Source of the DNA: RPQJ01 sp963778185
GTDB lineage: Bacteria > Pseudomonadota > Gammaproteobacteria > Steroidobacterales > Steroidobacteraceae
Assembly (NCBI GenBank): GCA_963778185.1
Contig: CAVZTF010000003.1
Span: 930,001 to 994,000, forward strand
Length of the DNA: 64,000 nucleotides
Direction of reading: 5' to 3'
Shown here: piece after piece, positions 26,728-36,050 of the stretch
Layout: each line of letters opens with the position of its first letter
Position numbering within the stretch: position 1 is the stretch's first letter
The notes under the pieces: model-generated
What the model saw: the letters and a program-made list of their open reading frames with translations, nothing else
What the model was told of the DNA's origin: nothing
The model's database searches: none
Program-made: the position numbers and the translations under genes

Positions 26728-28140
26728 TCATCGCGGCGCGAAGACCGGGTCGGTGATCCTCATCTCGGTCACCGGCCCATATTTCCCGACCTTCTCGCGG
26801 ATGACGGCCGCATCGCCGATGAGCACCATCGCCAGGTCCTGGGATCGCGGGAACGCCTTTTCGATGGCAGCGCTCACCGCGGCGGCGTCGACCCCCGACA
26901 CGCGCGCCGCGAACTCGTCGACGTCGTCCCGCCCGAGGCCGTGGAACACCATGTCCGCCAGCCTTCCGGCGAGCTGCCCGTTGGTCTCGATCGTCGGCGG
27001 GAACTGCCCGAGCATGTAGTTGCCCGCCGACGCGAGTGCCGCGGCGTCGAGGCCGTCCTTGTGCAGCCGGTCCAGCGTGGCAAGCGCGAGGTCGATTGCC
27101 TCGACGGTCTTCGCGGTCTCCGTGAACGACGAGATCCGGAACGCCCCGGGCTGCGACAGGCGGTCGAACGCCGAGCTTGCGCCGTACGTGAGACCGCTCT
27201 TGATGCGCAGTTCGGTGTTCAACATGGACGTGAACCGGCCCCCGAAGACCGTATTGGCCACCAACTGTGCGGTGCGTGCGGGATCGGTACGGGATGCCCC
27301 GATATTGCCCAGCCAGAAGTAGGTCTGCGCGGCGCCCGGCTTGTCCACGAGCAGCACTCGGCGGCCCTCGACGCGTGGCGCGAGCGCCGCGACCGGCGCG
27401 GCGGACGCAGCCTTGCCCCAACTGCCGAACGCGGCCTCGAGCTTGCGCTTCATTTCGGTCGCCGCGAAGTCGCCGACCACGACGAGGATCGCCCGGTCGC
27501 CGCGCACCTGCTCCGAGAAATAACGCTTCAGGTCGTCGAGCGTCACCGTCGCCAGCGACCGCTCGTCCCCGCCCACCGGGCGTCCGTACGCGTGGCCGCG
27601 GAACAGCCACGCATCGCCGTACTCGCCGATCAGGTCGCGCGGGTCGGAGTCCTTGGCGGCCGCGATCGACTGGATGGCGAGCGTGCGAGCCTTGTCGAAC
27701 TCGGCGGGCTCGAGTCGCGGCCGTAGCAGCGCGTCGCCCACGAGTTCCAGCATCAGGTCCGCGTCCTTGGCGAGGAAGCTGGCGCTCACGCTCAGGCTCT
27801 CCGTCCCGGCGCCCGCTCCAAGCTCGCCGCCCGCGCTCTCGATGGCTTCGGCGAACTGCGCGGCATTGCGCTTCCCCGCGCCCTTCTGGATCAGGTCGGC
27901 GAGCAGGGAGGCCGTGCCTTCCTTCCCGGAGGTGTCAGCGAGCGCGCCGCCGCGCACCACGACGGTCATCGAGACGAGGGGCGTGTCGCGCTTCTCCATC
28001 AGCACGACCTCGGCACCGTTCGCGAGCCGCGCCCTGTGGAACTCCGGCAGCTTCACGCTGCCCGGCGCCGCCTCCAGCGCGCCCGAGGCCATGGCGAGAG
28101 TTGCCGCGATCCCGAAGATCGTCCGCCGTGAGGGGTTCAT
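26728..28140 (-). CDS. M16 peptidase family protein, non-catalytic subunit
   Basis: A 470-residue exported M16-fold protein. A signal sequence (FGIAATLAMASGALEA) is followed by two M16 domains. The zinc motif HxxEH is missing: the corresponding helix reads TSGKEGTASLLADLIQKG, so this is the partner subunit that shapes the chamber, as in PqqG/PqqF-like and mitochondrial processing peptidase pairs. Its ATG overlaps the stop of the catalytic subunit gene (28137-28140), which fits a fixed 1:1 complex. Confidence 0.9.
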   Translation of the reverse strand: MNPSRRTIFGIAATLAMASGALEAAPGSVKLPEFHRARLANGAEVVLMEKRDTPLVSMTVVVRGGALADTSGKEGTASLLADLIQKGAGKRNAAQFAEAIESAGGELGAGAGTESLSVSASFLAKDADLMLELVGDALLRPRLEPAEFDKARTLAIQSIAAAKDSDPRDLIGEYGDAWLFRGHAYGRPVGGDERSLATVTLDDLKRYFSEQVRGDRAILVVVGDFAATEMKRKLEAAFGSWGKAASAAPVAALAPRVEGRRVLLVDKPGAAQTYFWLGNIGASRTDPARTAQLVANTVFGGRFTSMLNTELRIKSGLTYGASSAFDRLSQPGAFRISSFTETAKTVEAIDLALATLDRLHKDGLDAAALASAGNYMLGQFPPTIETNGQLAGRLADMVFHGLGRDDVDEFAARVSGVDAAAVSAAIEKAFPRSQDLAMVLIGDAAVIREKVGKYGPVTEMRITDPVFAPR

Positions 28141-29504
28141 CGGCCGTCTCCCGTCCGGGCCATCCCCGGCGGCGCCGGCGGGCCCTCGAGCACGCCGACC
28201 GTGCGATTCTCCGGCCGCATCACCTCGGCTGCCGCTTTGCGCACTTCCTCGGCCGTGATGGTCTGGTACGCCGTCGGCGCGTCGAAAAGCTTGCGATAGT
28301 CGCCGTGGAGGACCTGGTAGGTACCGAGCGCCTGGGCCTTGCCGCTGATCGTCGCGAGGCCCCGCCAGAAATCGGCCAGCGACTGGTTGCGCGCCTTGGC
28401 GAGCTCGGCCGCGGTCGGGCCCTCCTTCACCATGCGCGCAATTTCCTCGTCCACCAGGCGCTCGGTCCGGGCCACGTCGCCGCCGGGCGGGACGATGGCG
28501 TAAACCCAGGCGAGCCCGGGGTCGAAGCCCTGGTCGAGCGAAGTGCCGACCTGCACGGCCGCCTGCTCTTCTTCGACCAGCCTCCGGTGCAGGCGCGAGG
28601 AGTCGCCGTTGCCGAGGATCGACAGCAGCACTTCCATGACCCGCGTCTGCCGGTCCGCCGCGGAGCTTGCGTGCCAGGCCATCGCGAGCAGCGGCGTCTG
28701 GGCATCGCGCACGATGCGGATGCGGCGTTCGCCGAGCTGCGGCGGCTCCTTCGTGGTCACGGGCTCCGGGGCAGGTTGCGGCTCGAGCTTCCCGAGGTAC
28801 TTCTCCGCCAGGTCGAATACCGCCTCCGGCTGCACGTCGCCCACGACGAACATCACGGCGTTGTTGGGCGCGTAGTACTGCTCGTAGTAAGCCTTCAGGT
28901 CCGCGGCCTTCCAGCCCTCGATGTCGGACGGCCAGCCGATGGTCGGGATCTGGTACGGATGCGCGACGAACGCGGTCGCCTGCATCTGCTCGAGGAGCGT
29001 GCCGAAGTTGTCGTCGTCGACGCTCGATCGACGCTCGGAATACACCACTCCGCGCTCGCTCTCCACCACTTGCGGCGCGAAATCGAGGTTGCGCATGCGA
29101 TCCGCCTCGAGATCGAAGATGAGCTCGGAGGCCGACGTCGGAAACCAGTTCTGGTACACGGTGACGTCGCTGCTGGTGTAGGCATTGTTGCGCCCGCCGC
29201 TGGCCTCCATCACGCGGTCGAACTCGCCGGGCGCGCGCGTCGTCGTCCCGTTGAACATCATGTGCTCGAAGTAGTGCGAGATGCCGGTGATGCCCGGGCG
29301 CTCGTTGCGGCTGCCGACGCGGTACCAGGTGTACATCGCGACGTTCGGGATGTCGTGGTCCGGCCAGACGACGACCTCGAGGCCGTTTGCCAGCTTCCTC
29401 GAGACGATCTCGCCGGCGCCCGGAAGCGTGGCGGACGCTGAGTGCGCGCCGGCCGCCACCGCAGCGAGAGCAAGCGTTGCCAGCAAGCGAATGGGGGTGC
29501 GCAT
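28137..29504 (-). CDS. M16 family zinc metallopeptidase, catalytic subunit
   Basis: A 455-residue exported zinc peptidase. Signal peptide LATLALAAVAAGAHSASA, then the inverted zinc motif His77-x2-Glu80-His81 (GISHYFEHMMFNGTT) with the downstream Glu in the ESERGVVYSERRSSVDDDN segment. The ATG at 29502-29504 lies two bases after the DUF885 stop, and its own stop overlaps the next M16 gene. It probably degrades small peptides in the periplasm together with the non-catalytic partner. Confidence 0.92.
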   Translation of the reverse strand: MRTPIRLLATLALAAVAAGAHSASATLPGAGEIVSRKLANGLEVVVWPDHDIPNVAMYTWYRVGSRNERPGITGISHYFEHMMFNGTTTRAPGEFDRVMEASGGRNNAYTSSDVTVYQNWFPTSASELIFDLEADRMRNLDFAPQVVESERGVVYSERRSSVDDDNFGTLLEQMQATAFVAHPYQIPTIGWPSDIEGWKAADLKAYYEQYYAPNNAVMFVVGDVQPEAVFDLAEKYLGKLEPQPAPEPVTTKEPPQLGERRIRIVRDAQTPLLAMAWHASSAADRQTRVMEVLLSILGNGDSSRLHRRLVEEEQAAVQVGTSLDQGFDPGLAWVYAIVPPGGDVARTERLVDEEIARMVKEGPTAAELAKARNQSLADFWRGLATISGKAQALGTYQVLHGDYRKLFDAPTAYQTITAEEVRKAAAEVMRPENRTVGVLEGPPAPPGMARTGDGR

Positions 29505-29506
29505 GG

Positions 29507-31337
29507 TCAGCCTCCTCGCTGCGACGCGATCCAGCGGTCGGTCTTCGCCTCGAGGACGTCGAGCGGCAGCGCGCCGTCGGCCAGTATGGCGGTGTGGAAC
29601 TTGCGCACGTCGAAGCGCGCGCCCAGCTCGCGCTCGGCGCGCCTGCGCAGCTCGCTGATCTTCAACTGGCCGATCTTGTAGGCGAGCGCCTGGCCGGGGA
29701 TGGCGATGTAGCGCTCGGTCTCCGCGACGCGCCGGGCGTCGCTGGTCGCGCTGTTGGCGTCGATGTACTCGAGCACCTGTTCCCGCGTCCAGCCCTTCGA
29801 GTGCAGGCCGGTGTCCACGACGAGACGGATCGCGCGGAACAGCTCGCCCTCGAGGCGGCCGAAGTACTGGTACGGATCGGCGTACAGGCCGAGGTCGGGC
29901 CCGAGCGATTCGGCGTAGAGCCCCCAGCCCTCGCTGTAGGCCGTGTAGCCGCCAAAGCGACGGAACCTCGGCAGTCCCTTCTGCTCGCGCTGGATCGTGA
30001 TCTGGAAGTGGTGGCCGGGATTGCCCTCGTGCAGCGACAGCGCTTCCATGGCCCACTTCGGGCGCGCCTTCAGGTCGTAGGCGTTGGCGTAGAAGATGCC
30101 GGGACGACTGCCGTCCTCGCTCGCCGCCTGGTAGCTGCCGCCGGCCGCGCTCTTCTCGCGGAACGGCTCGACGGCGCGCACCTCGTAGTCGGCCCTGGGC
30201 AGGATCTCGAACAGCCGCGGCAACTGCGGGTTCACGCGGTTCTTGATCTCCTCGTAGCCCTGCACCAGCGCCGCGCGGCTCGGATGGACGAACTGCGGGT
30301 CGTTGTTCAGGAACACGAAGAACTCGTCGAGACTGCCGTTGAAGCCGACTTTCCGCATTACGCCCTGCATCTCGCCGTGGATGCGCTCGACTTCGCGCAG
30401 CCCGATCTCGTGGATCTGCGCGGGCGTGTAATCCGTGGTCGTGATGCTGCGGACGTTGTACTCGTACCAGGCCTTGCCGTCCGGCAGCGCATCGAGCCCC
30501 ACGCTGGCGCGGCACCTGGGCAGGTACTCGTCGCGCATGAAGTCGTGCAGGCGCCGGTAGGCCGGCACGATCCTCGACTCGATCGCGGCACGGTACGCGG
30601 CGGTGAGCCGCTCCCGATCAGCGGCGGTGAAGTCCGCTGGCAGATTGCCGACCGGCCCCCAGTAGAGCGAATCCTCGGGCCGCGCGACGACGTGCGCCTG
30701 CAGCTGCGGCAGCGTGCGTTCGGCGAGCACGCGCGGCAGGGTGTAACCCTTGGCCATGCCCTCGCGCATGTTGGCGATCGCCTGGTCGGTCCAGGCAGAG
30801 AAGCCGTCGACGCGTTTCAGGAAATCCTCGTAGTCCTTCACCGTCTTGAAGGGCTGCTGGCCATTGCCAGAGCCGAGCTGCGCGAAGCTGTTCGGCACCG
30901 AGTAGAACTGGTTGAGGGGGACGAGGTGCCCGGGGAAACGGAACCCTTCGATGTCACGCTCACGGGCCGACTTGAAGATCTCGTAGGAGAGCTGGTCCGG
31001 TCCGGGGAGCCGGCTGTGCTCGACCTGGCCGAGGCGCGCGAGGTAGTCCCGCGCGAGCTGCTCCGAGCGGGCGCGCCACTCCGGGGCGATGGTGACCTCG
31101 AAGCGGTCGTTGTAGCGCGGGTCGCCGATGGACGTGGCGAGCAGCGGGTTCAGCTTCAGCAACTCTTCGAAATACTCGTCGAAGATCGCGTTGAGCCGCC
31201 GCGACTCGCTGGCGGACGCATCCGCCACGATCGCCGGCGGCCGGCACGGCCGGCGTCTGCGCCTGTGGCTGGGGCTGGGCGGCGCAGGCGGCGAGCAGGA
31301 CAGCGGCCGCCGCGACGAAAATCGGTCGGATGGGCAT
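29507..31337 (-). CDS. DUF885 lipoprotein, N-terminus in a shifted frame
   Basis: The main frame encodes about 575 residues of a DUF885 protein, a metallopeptidase-like family with the HEGNPGHHFQ zinc-type motif and a downstream YSEGWGLYAE helix. The lipoprotein signal (MPIRPIFVAAAAVLLAAC) is in another frame beginning at 31337. Removing one base near 31234-31238, in a GC-rich ggccggccgccggcg run, joins the signal to VADASASESRRLNAIF. The protein is thus probably an outer-membrane-anchored peptidase whose gene contains a +1 error or mutation. It heads the M16 operon. If the shift is real, a GTG near 31222 would give an unexported product. Confidence 0.8.
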
Positions 31338-31380
31338 CGTGGATTCCCGAAATACAGGGACGAGGCCGGGCACTTTGCCG

Positions 31381-31482
31381 CAATCCGGCGGGCCCGGAAA
31401 GGGCGAAAAGGGGACGTTTCCCTTTTTCCGGTCGAAATAGGGAAACCTCCCCCGGCCCCCCGCATCCGTGTCCTCACGGATG
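31381..31482. repeat. Hairpin-rich intergenic segment
   Basis: Between the divergent DUF885 and oxidoreductase genes lie several hairpins: gccc-ggaaa-gggc, aaaaggg-gacgttt-ccctttt, gtttccct/agggaaac (31416-31446) and catccgtg-tcct-cacggatg followed by tatttt. The second and third share the strand gtttccct and so exclude each other. Confidence 0.5.
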
Positions 31483-31536
31483 TATTTTCCGGCGCGGACG
31501 GGCATGGTCCACCTTGGCCACAGGGGTGGGAGGATC

Positions 31537-32127
31537 ATGTTCCAGGTTCGCATCCACGGACGCGGCGGCCAGGGGGTCGTCACCGCCGCGGAATTGCTGT
31601 CCGTTGCGGCATTCCGGGAGGGCCGGCACGCGCAGGCGTTCCCGAGCTTCGGCTCGGAGCGCACCGGCGCCCCGGTCGTCGCCTTCTGCCGCATCGACGA
31701 CCGGCCGATCCGCCTGCGGGAGCCCATCCTGGCCCCCGACGCGCTGATCATCCAGGACCCCACGCTGCTGCACCAGGTGGACGTGTTCGGCGGCCTGATG
31801 CCGGACGGCTACGTCCTCGTCAACACCACGCGCAGCCTCGAGGAACTCGGGCTGGGCGAATTCCTCGCACGCTTCAATCCCGCGCACATCCGCATCGTGC
31901 CCGCCACGGAACTCGCGCTCAAGCACGTCGGCCGCCCGTTGCCGAACGCAGCGCTGCTCGGCGGGTTCGCGGCGGTGTCCGGGCGCATCTCGCTCGATTC
32001 GGTGAACGCCGCAATCCGCGAAAAGTTCGCGACGAAGATCGCCGAGGCCAACGTCGCCGCGGCGACCGAGGCTCACGCTTACGTCATGAAGGAAATGCGG
32101 GAGGACGCCAGTGCTCAAGCAGACTGA
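31537..32127 (+). CDS. 2-oxoacid:acceptor oxidoreductase, gamma subunit
   Basis: A 196-residue gamma subunit of the pyruvate/2-oxoacid ferredoxin oxidoreductase family. The hallmark is RIHGRGGQGVVTAAELLSVA at the N-terminus, followed by FGSERTGAPVVAFCRID. The ATG at 31537 is preceded by GGGAGG at a spacing of about four. Its stop lies inside the alpha-subunit gene, which starts 17 bases earlier, so the genes are coupled. The enzyme oxidatively decarboxylates a 2-oxoacid to an acyl-CoA and passes low-potential electrons onward. Confidence 0.93.
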   Translation: MFQVRIHGRGGQGVVTAAELLSVAAFREGRHAQAFPSFGSERTGAPVVAFCRIDDRPIRLREPILAPDALIIQDPTLLHQVDVFGGLMPDGYVLVNTTRSLEELGLGEFLARFNPAHIRIVPATELALKHVGRPLPNAALLGGFAAVSGRISLDSVNAAIREKFATKIAEANVAAATEAHAYVMKEMREDASAQAD

Positions 32128-33364
32128 AGGCTCGGCGGCCGTCGCGGAGGCCGTTGCGCTCTGCCGCCCGGAAGTCATCTGCGCCTACCCGATCTCGCCG
32201 CAGACGCACATCGTCGAGGCGCTCGGCCGCATGGTGACGGCCGGCCAGCTCTCGCCCTGCGAATTCATCAACGTGGAGTCGGAGTTCGCGGCGATGTCGG
32301 TGGCGATCGGCGCTTCCGCCGCCGGCGCGCGCGCCTACACCGCCACGGCGAGCCAGGGCCTGCTGTTCATGGCCGAGGCGGTCTACAACGCCGCGGGACT
32401 CGGGCTTCCGATCGTCATGACCGTGGCCAACCGGGCGATCGGCGCGCCCATCAACATCTGGAACGACCACACGGACGCGTTGAGCCAGCGCGACTGCGGC
32501 TGGCTGCAGCTCTTCGCCGAGGACAACCAGGAGGCGCTCGACCTGCACATCCAGGCCTTCCGCCTCGCCGAGGAACTGTCACTGCCGGTCATGGTGTGCA
32601 TGGATGGCTACATCCTGACCCACGCCTACGAGCGCGTGGACCTGCCGACCCAGGAGCAGGTGGACGCCTACCTGCCGCCCTACGAGCCGCGCCAGGTGCT
32701 CGATCCCGCCGACCCGGTGTCGATCGGAGCGATGGTGGGCCCTGAGGCCTTCATGGAGGTCCGCTATCTCGCGCACGTGAAGCAGCGCCAGGCGCTCGAG
32801 CTGATCCCCGCCTGGGCCGGCGAGTTCCGGCGCATCTTCGGTCGCGACAGCGGCGGCCTCACGCACGGTTACCGCCTCGAGGACGCGGAGACGGTGGTCG
32901 TCGCACTCGGCTCGGTGCTCGGCACGATCAAGGACACCGTGGACGAGATGCGTGACCGGGGAGTGAAGATCGGCGTGCTCGGCATCACGTGCTTCCGGCC
33001 GTGGCCCATGGTGGCCGTCCGCGCGGCGCTGGCGGGCGCGAAGCGCGTCGTCGTGCTCGAGAAGAGCCTGGCGGTGGGCATGGGCGGCATCGTGTCGAAC
33101 AACGTCGCCGCCTCCTACAAGGGTTCACCGGACCTCGTGCACACGGTGATCGCAGGGCTCGGCGGACGCTCCATCACGTGCAAGTCGTTGCGCAAGGTGT
33201 TCGACGAGGCGGTCGAGGGGCGCCTCGAGCCCGTGACCTTCCTCGACCTCGACCATGCGGTCGTGGAGCGCGTGCTCGCGCGCGAGCGCGAGCAGCGCCG
33301 CTCCGGCCCCATCGCCGAGAACATCCTGCGCGACCTCGGCGTCGTCGCCGCGAAGATCGGTTGA
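32111..33364 (+). CDS. 2-oxoacid:acceptor oxidoreductase, alpha subunit
   Basis: A 417-residue alpha subunit starting at the GTG at 32111. It has the pyrimidine-binding fold with CAYPISPQTHIVEALGRM, GARAYTATASQGLLFMAEAV and the C-terminal domain with LGSVLGTIKDTVDEM. The conserved Thr and the YPITP-like motif (here YPISP) are as in PorA. Substrate choice between pyruvate, 2-oxoglutarate and others cannot be settled by eye. It is the second gene of a four-gene operon. Confidence 0.93.
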   Translation: MLKQTEGSAAVAEAVALCRPEVICAYPISPQTHIVEALGRMVTAGQLSPCEFINVESEFAAMSVAIGASAAGARAYTATASQGLLFMAEAVYNAAGLGLPIVMTVANRAIGAPINIWNDHTDALSQRDCGWLQLFAEDNQEALDLHIQAFRLAEELSLPVMVCMDGYILTHAYERVDLPTQEQVDAYLPPYEPRQVLDPADPVSIGAMVGPEAFMEVRYLAHVKQRQALELIPAWAGEFRRIFGRDSGGLTHGYRLEDAETVVVALGSVLGTIKDTVDEMRDRGVKIGVLGITCFRPWPMVAVRAALAGAKRVVVLEKSLAVGMGGIVSNNVAASYKGSPDLVHTVIAGLGGRSITCKSLRKVFDEAVEGRLEPVTFLDLDHAVVERVLAREREQRRSGPIAENILRDLGVVAAKIG

Positions 33365-33374
33365 GGAGCGCCAC

Positions 33375-34382
33375 ATGACCTACCAGCCGATCCGCTTCTA
33401 CCAGACGGGCACCTTCACCGTCGGCAACCGCCTGCTGCCGGACGAGCAACGCTCCGTGCAGGCGAACATGCGCCGCACCAACTCGCTCAACTCCGGGCAT
33501 CGCGCCTGCCAGGGCTGCGGCGAAGCGCTCGGCGCCCGCTACGCGATCGACGCCGCGATGGAGGCGACGCACAAGCAGCTCGTCGCGGCGAACGCCACCG
33601 GTTGTCTGGAGGTATTCTCGACGCCTTACCCCGAGACCTCGTGGCAGATTCCCTGGATCCACTCGTTGTTCGGCAACGCAGCCGCCGTCGGCACCGGCAT
33701 CGCGGCCGCCATGCGGGTCAAGGGACGGCACGACGTGCGCGTCGTCGCCCAGGGCGGCGACGGCGGCACGACCGACATCGGTTTCGGCTGCCTGTCCGGG
33801 ATGTTCGAGCGCAACGACGACGTGCTCTACATCTGCTACGACAACGGCGGCTACATGAACACCGGCGTGCAGCGCTCCTCGGCAACCCCGCCCGCGGCGC
33901 GAACCAACACGACGATGCCGCTCGGCAACTCGCCGGGAGCCCCCTTCGGGCAGGGCAAAAACGTCCCGGCGATCGCCATCGCGCACGAGATTCCCTACGT
34001 CGCCACCGCCACCGTCGCGGAACTGCACGATCTCGAGACGAAGGTCCGCCGCGCGATGGAGTTCCGCGGCGCCCGCTACATCCACATCCTGGTGCCCTGC
34101 CCGCTCGGCTGGGGCCACGGCTCCGCCGAGACGATTCGAATGGCGCGACTCGCGAAGGAAACCGGCCTCTTCCCGGTGATCGAGGCGGAGCACGGCACGG
34201 TCACGCACGTCTCGAAGGTCAAGCACAAGGTTCCGGTCGAGGAATACCTGCGGCCGCAGCATCGGTTCGCGCACCTCTTCAAGGATCCGCCGCGGCGCGA
34301 CGTCATCGATCGCATCCAGCAGCTCGCGGACCGCAACATCCTGCGCTACCGGCTGCTCGACAACGTGGAGCGACGGGCATGA
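33375..34382 (+). CDS. 2-oxoacid:acceptor oxidoreductase, beta subunit (ThDP and 4Fe-4S)
   Basis: A 335-residue beta subunit. Cys45 and Cys48 (ACQGCGEALG), Cys77 (NATGCLEV) and a fourth Cys in ILVPCPLGWGHG correspond to the four ligands of the proximal [4Fe-4S] cluster. The ThDP motif is QGGDGGTTDIGFGCLSGM with the downstream YDNGGYMNTG. A GAGGAG site is seven bases before the ATG. Its TGA overlaps the start of the flavoprotein gene. Confidence 0.94.
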   Translation: MTYQPIRFYQTGTFTVGNRLLPDEQRSVQANMRRTNSLNSGHRACQGCGEALGARYAIDAAMEATHKQLVAANATGCLEVFSTPYPETSWQIPWIHSLFGNAAAVGTGIAAAMRVKGRHDVRVVAQGGDGGTTDIGFGCLSGMFERNDDVLYICYDNGGYMNTGVQRSSATPPAARTNTTMPLGNSPGAPFGQGKNVPAIAIAHEIPYVATATVAELHDLETKVRRAMEFRGARYIHILVPCPLGWGHGSAETIRMARLAKETGLFPVIEAEHGTVTHVSKVKHKVPVEEYLRPQHRFAHLFKDPPRRDVIDRIQQLADRNILRYRLLDNVERRA

Positions 34383-36007
34383 AGCGCAAACCCTTCGCCA
34401 TCACCCTCGACCCGGGCTCGAGCCTCGCGAACCACACCGGCTCGTGGCGCACCGTACGGCCCGAGTACGTGGACCGCCTGCCGCCCTGCAACCACGCCTG
34501 CCCCGCGGGCGAGAATATCCAGGGCTGGCTCTTCCACGCCGAGGCGGGCCACTACGAGGAAGCCTGGCGCGTGCTGACGCGGGACAACCCGCTGCCCGCG
34601 GTGATGGGACGCGTCTGTTACCACCCCTGCGAGTCCGCCTGCAACCGCGGGCATCTCGACGAATGCGTGGGCATCAACGCCATCGAGCGTTTCCTCGGCG
34701 ACGAAGCGTTGCGGCGCCGCTGGAAATTCGATGGGCCCGCGCAAGCGACCGGGAAGCGGGTGCTGGTCGTCGGCGCCGGTCCGTCGGGGCTCTCGGCCGC
34801 CTACCACCTTGCGCGCAGCGGCCATGCGGTGACGATCCGCGAGGCGGGCCCGGTCGCGGGCGGCATGATGCGCTTCGGCATCCCGAAGTACCGGCTGCCG
34901 CGCGAGGTGCTGGACGCCGAGATCCAGCGCATCGTCGACCTCGGCGTCACGCTCGAGCTCGGCAGCAAGGTGACTGACGTCCTCGCGGCGAAGCAGGCCG
35001 GTGGATTCGACGCCGTATTCCTCGCGGTCGGCGCGCATATCGCCAAGCGCGCCTACATCCCGGCGGGAAGCGCGGCAAAGATGCTCGATGCGGTCGCCGT
35101 GCTGCGCAGCATGGAGGGCGAGGACAAGCCGCTGCTCGGACGACGCGTCGTGGTCTACGGCGGCGGCAACACGGCGCTCGACGTCGCGCGCACCGCGAAG
35201 CGTCTCGGTGCGACCGAATCGATCATCGTCTACCGGCGCACGCGCGAGAAGATGCCCGCGCACGAGTCCGAGCTCGAAGAGGCGCTGCAGGAAGGCGTGC
35301 TGGTGAAGTGGCTGTCGACCATCAAGCAGGCCGGCGAGTCGTCCATCACGGTCGAGAAGATGGCGCTCGACGAAAAGGGCAACGCGCAGCCCACCGGCGA
35401 GTTCGAGACGCTCGAGGCCGACTCGGTGGTGCTGGCTCTCGGGCAGGATGTGGACCTCTCACTGCTCGACGGTGTGCCGGACCTCGAGATCCACGACGGC
35501 GTCGTGAAGGTCGACGCCGGGATGATGACCGGGCATCCGGGCATCTTCGCCGGCGGCGACATGGTGCGGGGCGAGCGCACGGTCACGGTGGGCATCGGCC
35601 ACGGCAAGCTCGCCGCCCGCAACATCGACGCCTGGTTGCGCGGCGATCACTGGGTGCACCCGGCGAGCCACGAGCTCGCGAGCTACGACAAGCTCAACAC
35701 CTGGTATTACTCCGACGCGCCGAAGTCCAGGCAACCCGTGCTGGACACGATCCGCCGCCAGTCCACCTTCGAGGAGGTCGTCGGCAGCTTCGACGAGATC
35801 ACCGCGCAGTTCGAGGCGCGGCGATGCCTCTCCTGCGGCAACTGCTTCGAGTGCGACAACTGCTACGGCGTGTGCCCCGACAACGCCGTGATCAAGCTCG
35901 GGCCCGGGCTGCGCTACCAGTTCAACTACGACTACTGCAAGGGGTGCGGGCTGTGCGTGGCGGAGTGCCCTTGCGGGGCGATTCGCACGGTGCCGGAAGA
36001 GACCTAG
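34379..36007 (+). CDS. GltD-like NAD(P)H flavoprotein fused to a two-cluster ferredoxin
   Basis: A 542-residue electron-transfer subunit. The N-terminal iron-sulfur domain (CNHACPAGENIQGWLF, GRVCYHPCESACNRGH) is that of the glutamate synthase small subunit. It is followed by an FAD site (VLVVGAGPSGLSAAYHLARS) and an NAD(P) site (VVVYGGGNTALDVARTAKRL). The C-terminus carries two 4Fe-4S motifs (CLSCGNCFECDNCYGVCP and CKGCGLCVAECP), the delta-subunit ferredoxin of POR enzymes. It therefore links the 2-oxoacid oxidoreductase to NAD(P). BzdV/KorC-type subunits of aromatic-degrading betaproteobacteria have this design, as I recall. Confidence 0.9.
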   Translation: MKRKPFAITLDPGSSLANHTGSWRTVRPEYVDRLPPCNHACPAGENIQGWLFHAEAGHYEEAWRVLTRDNPLPAVMGRVCYHPCESACNRGHLDECVGINAIERFLGDEALRRRWKFDGPAQATGKRVLVVGAGPSGLSAAYHLARSGHAVTIREAGPVAGGMMRFGIPKYRLPREVLDAEIQRIVDLGVTLELGSKVTDVLAAKQAGGFDAVFLAVGAHIAKRAYIPAGSAAKMLDAVAVLRSMEGEDKPLLGRRVVVYGGGNTALDVARTAKRLGATESIIVYRRTREKMPAHESELEEALQEGVLVKWLSTIKQAGESSITVEKMALDEKGNAQPTGEFETLEADSVVLALGQDVDLSLLDGVPDLEIHDGVVKVDAGMMTGHPGIFAGGDMVRGERTVTVGIGHGKLAARNIDAWLRGDHWVHPASHELASYDKLNTWYYSDAPKSRQPVLDTIRRQSTFEEVVGSFDEITAQFEARRCLSCGNCFECDNCYGVCPDNAVIKLGPGLRYQFNYDYCKGCGLCVAECPCGAIRTVPEET

Positions 36008-36050
36008 CCACAGCGGCCACTGGGCTCGCTGACGGGGTCCGGGTGGTCGC

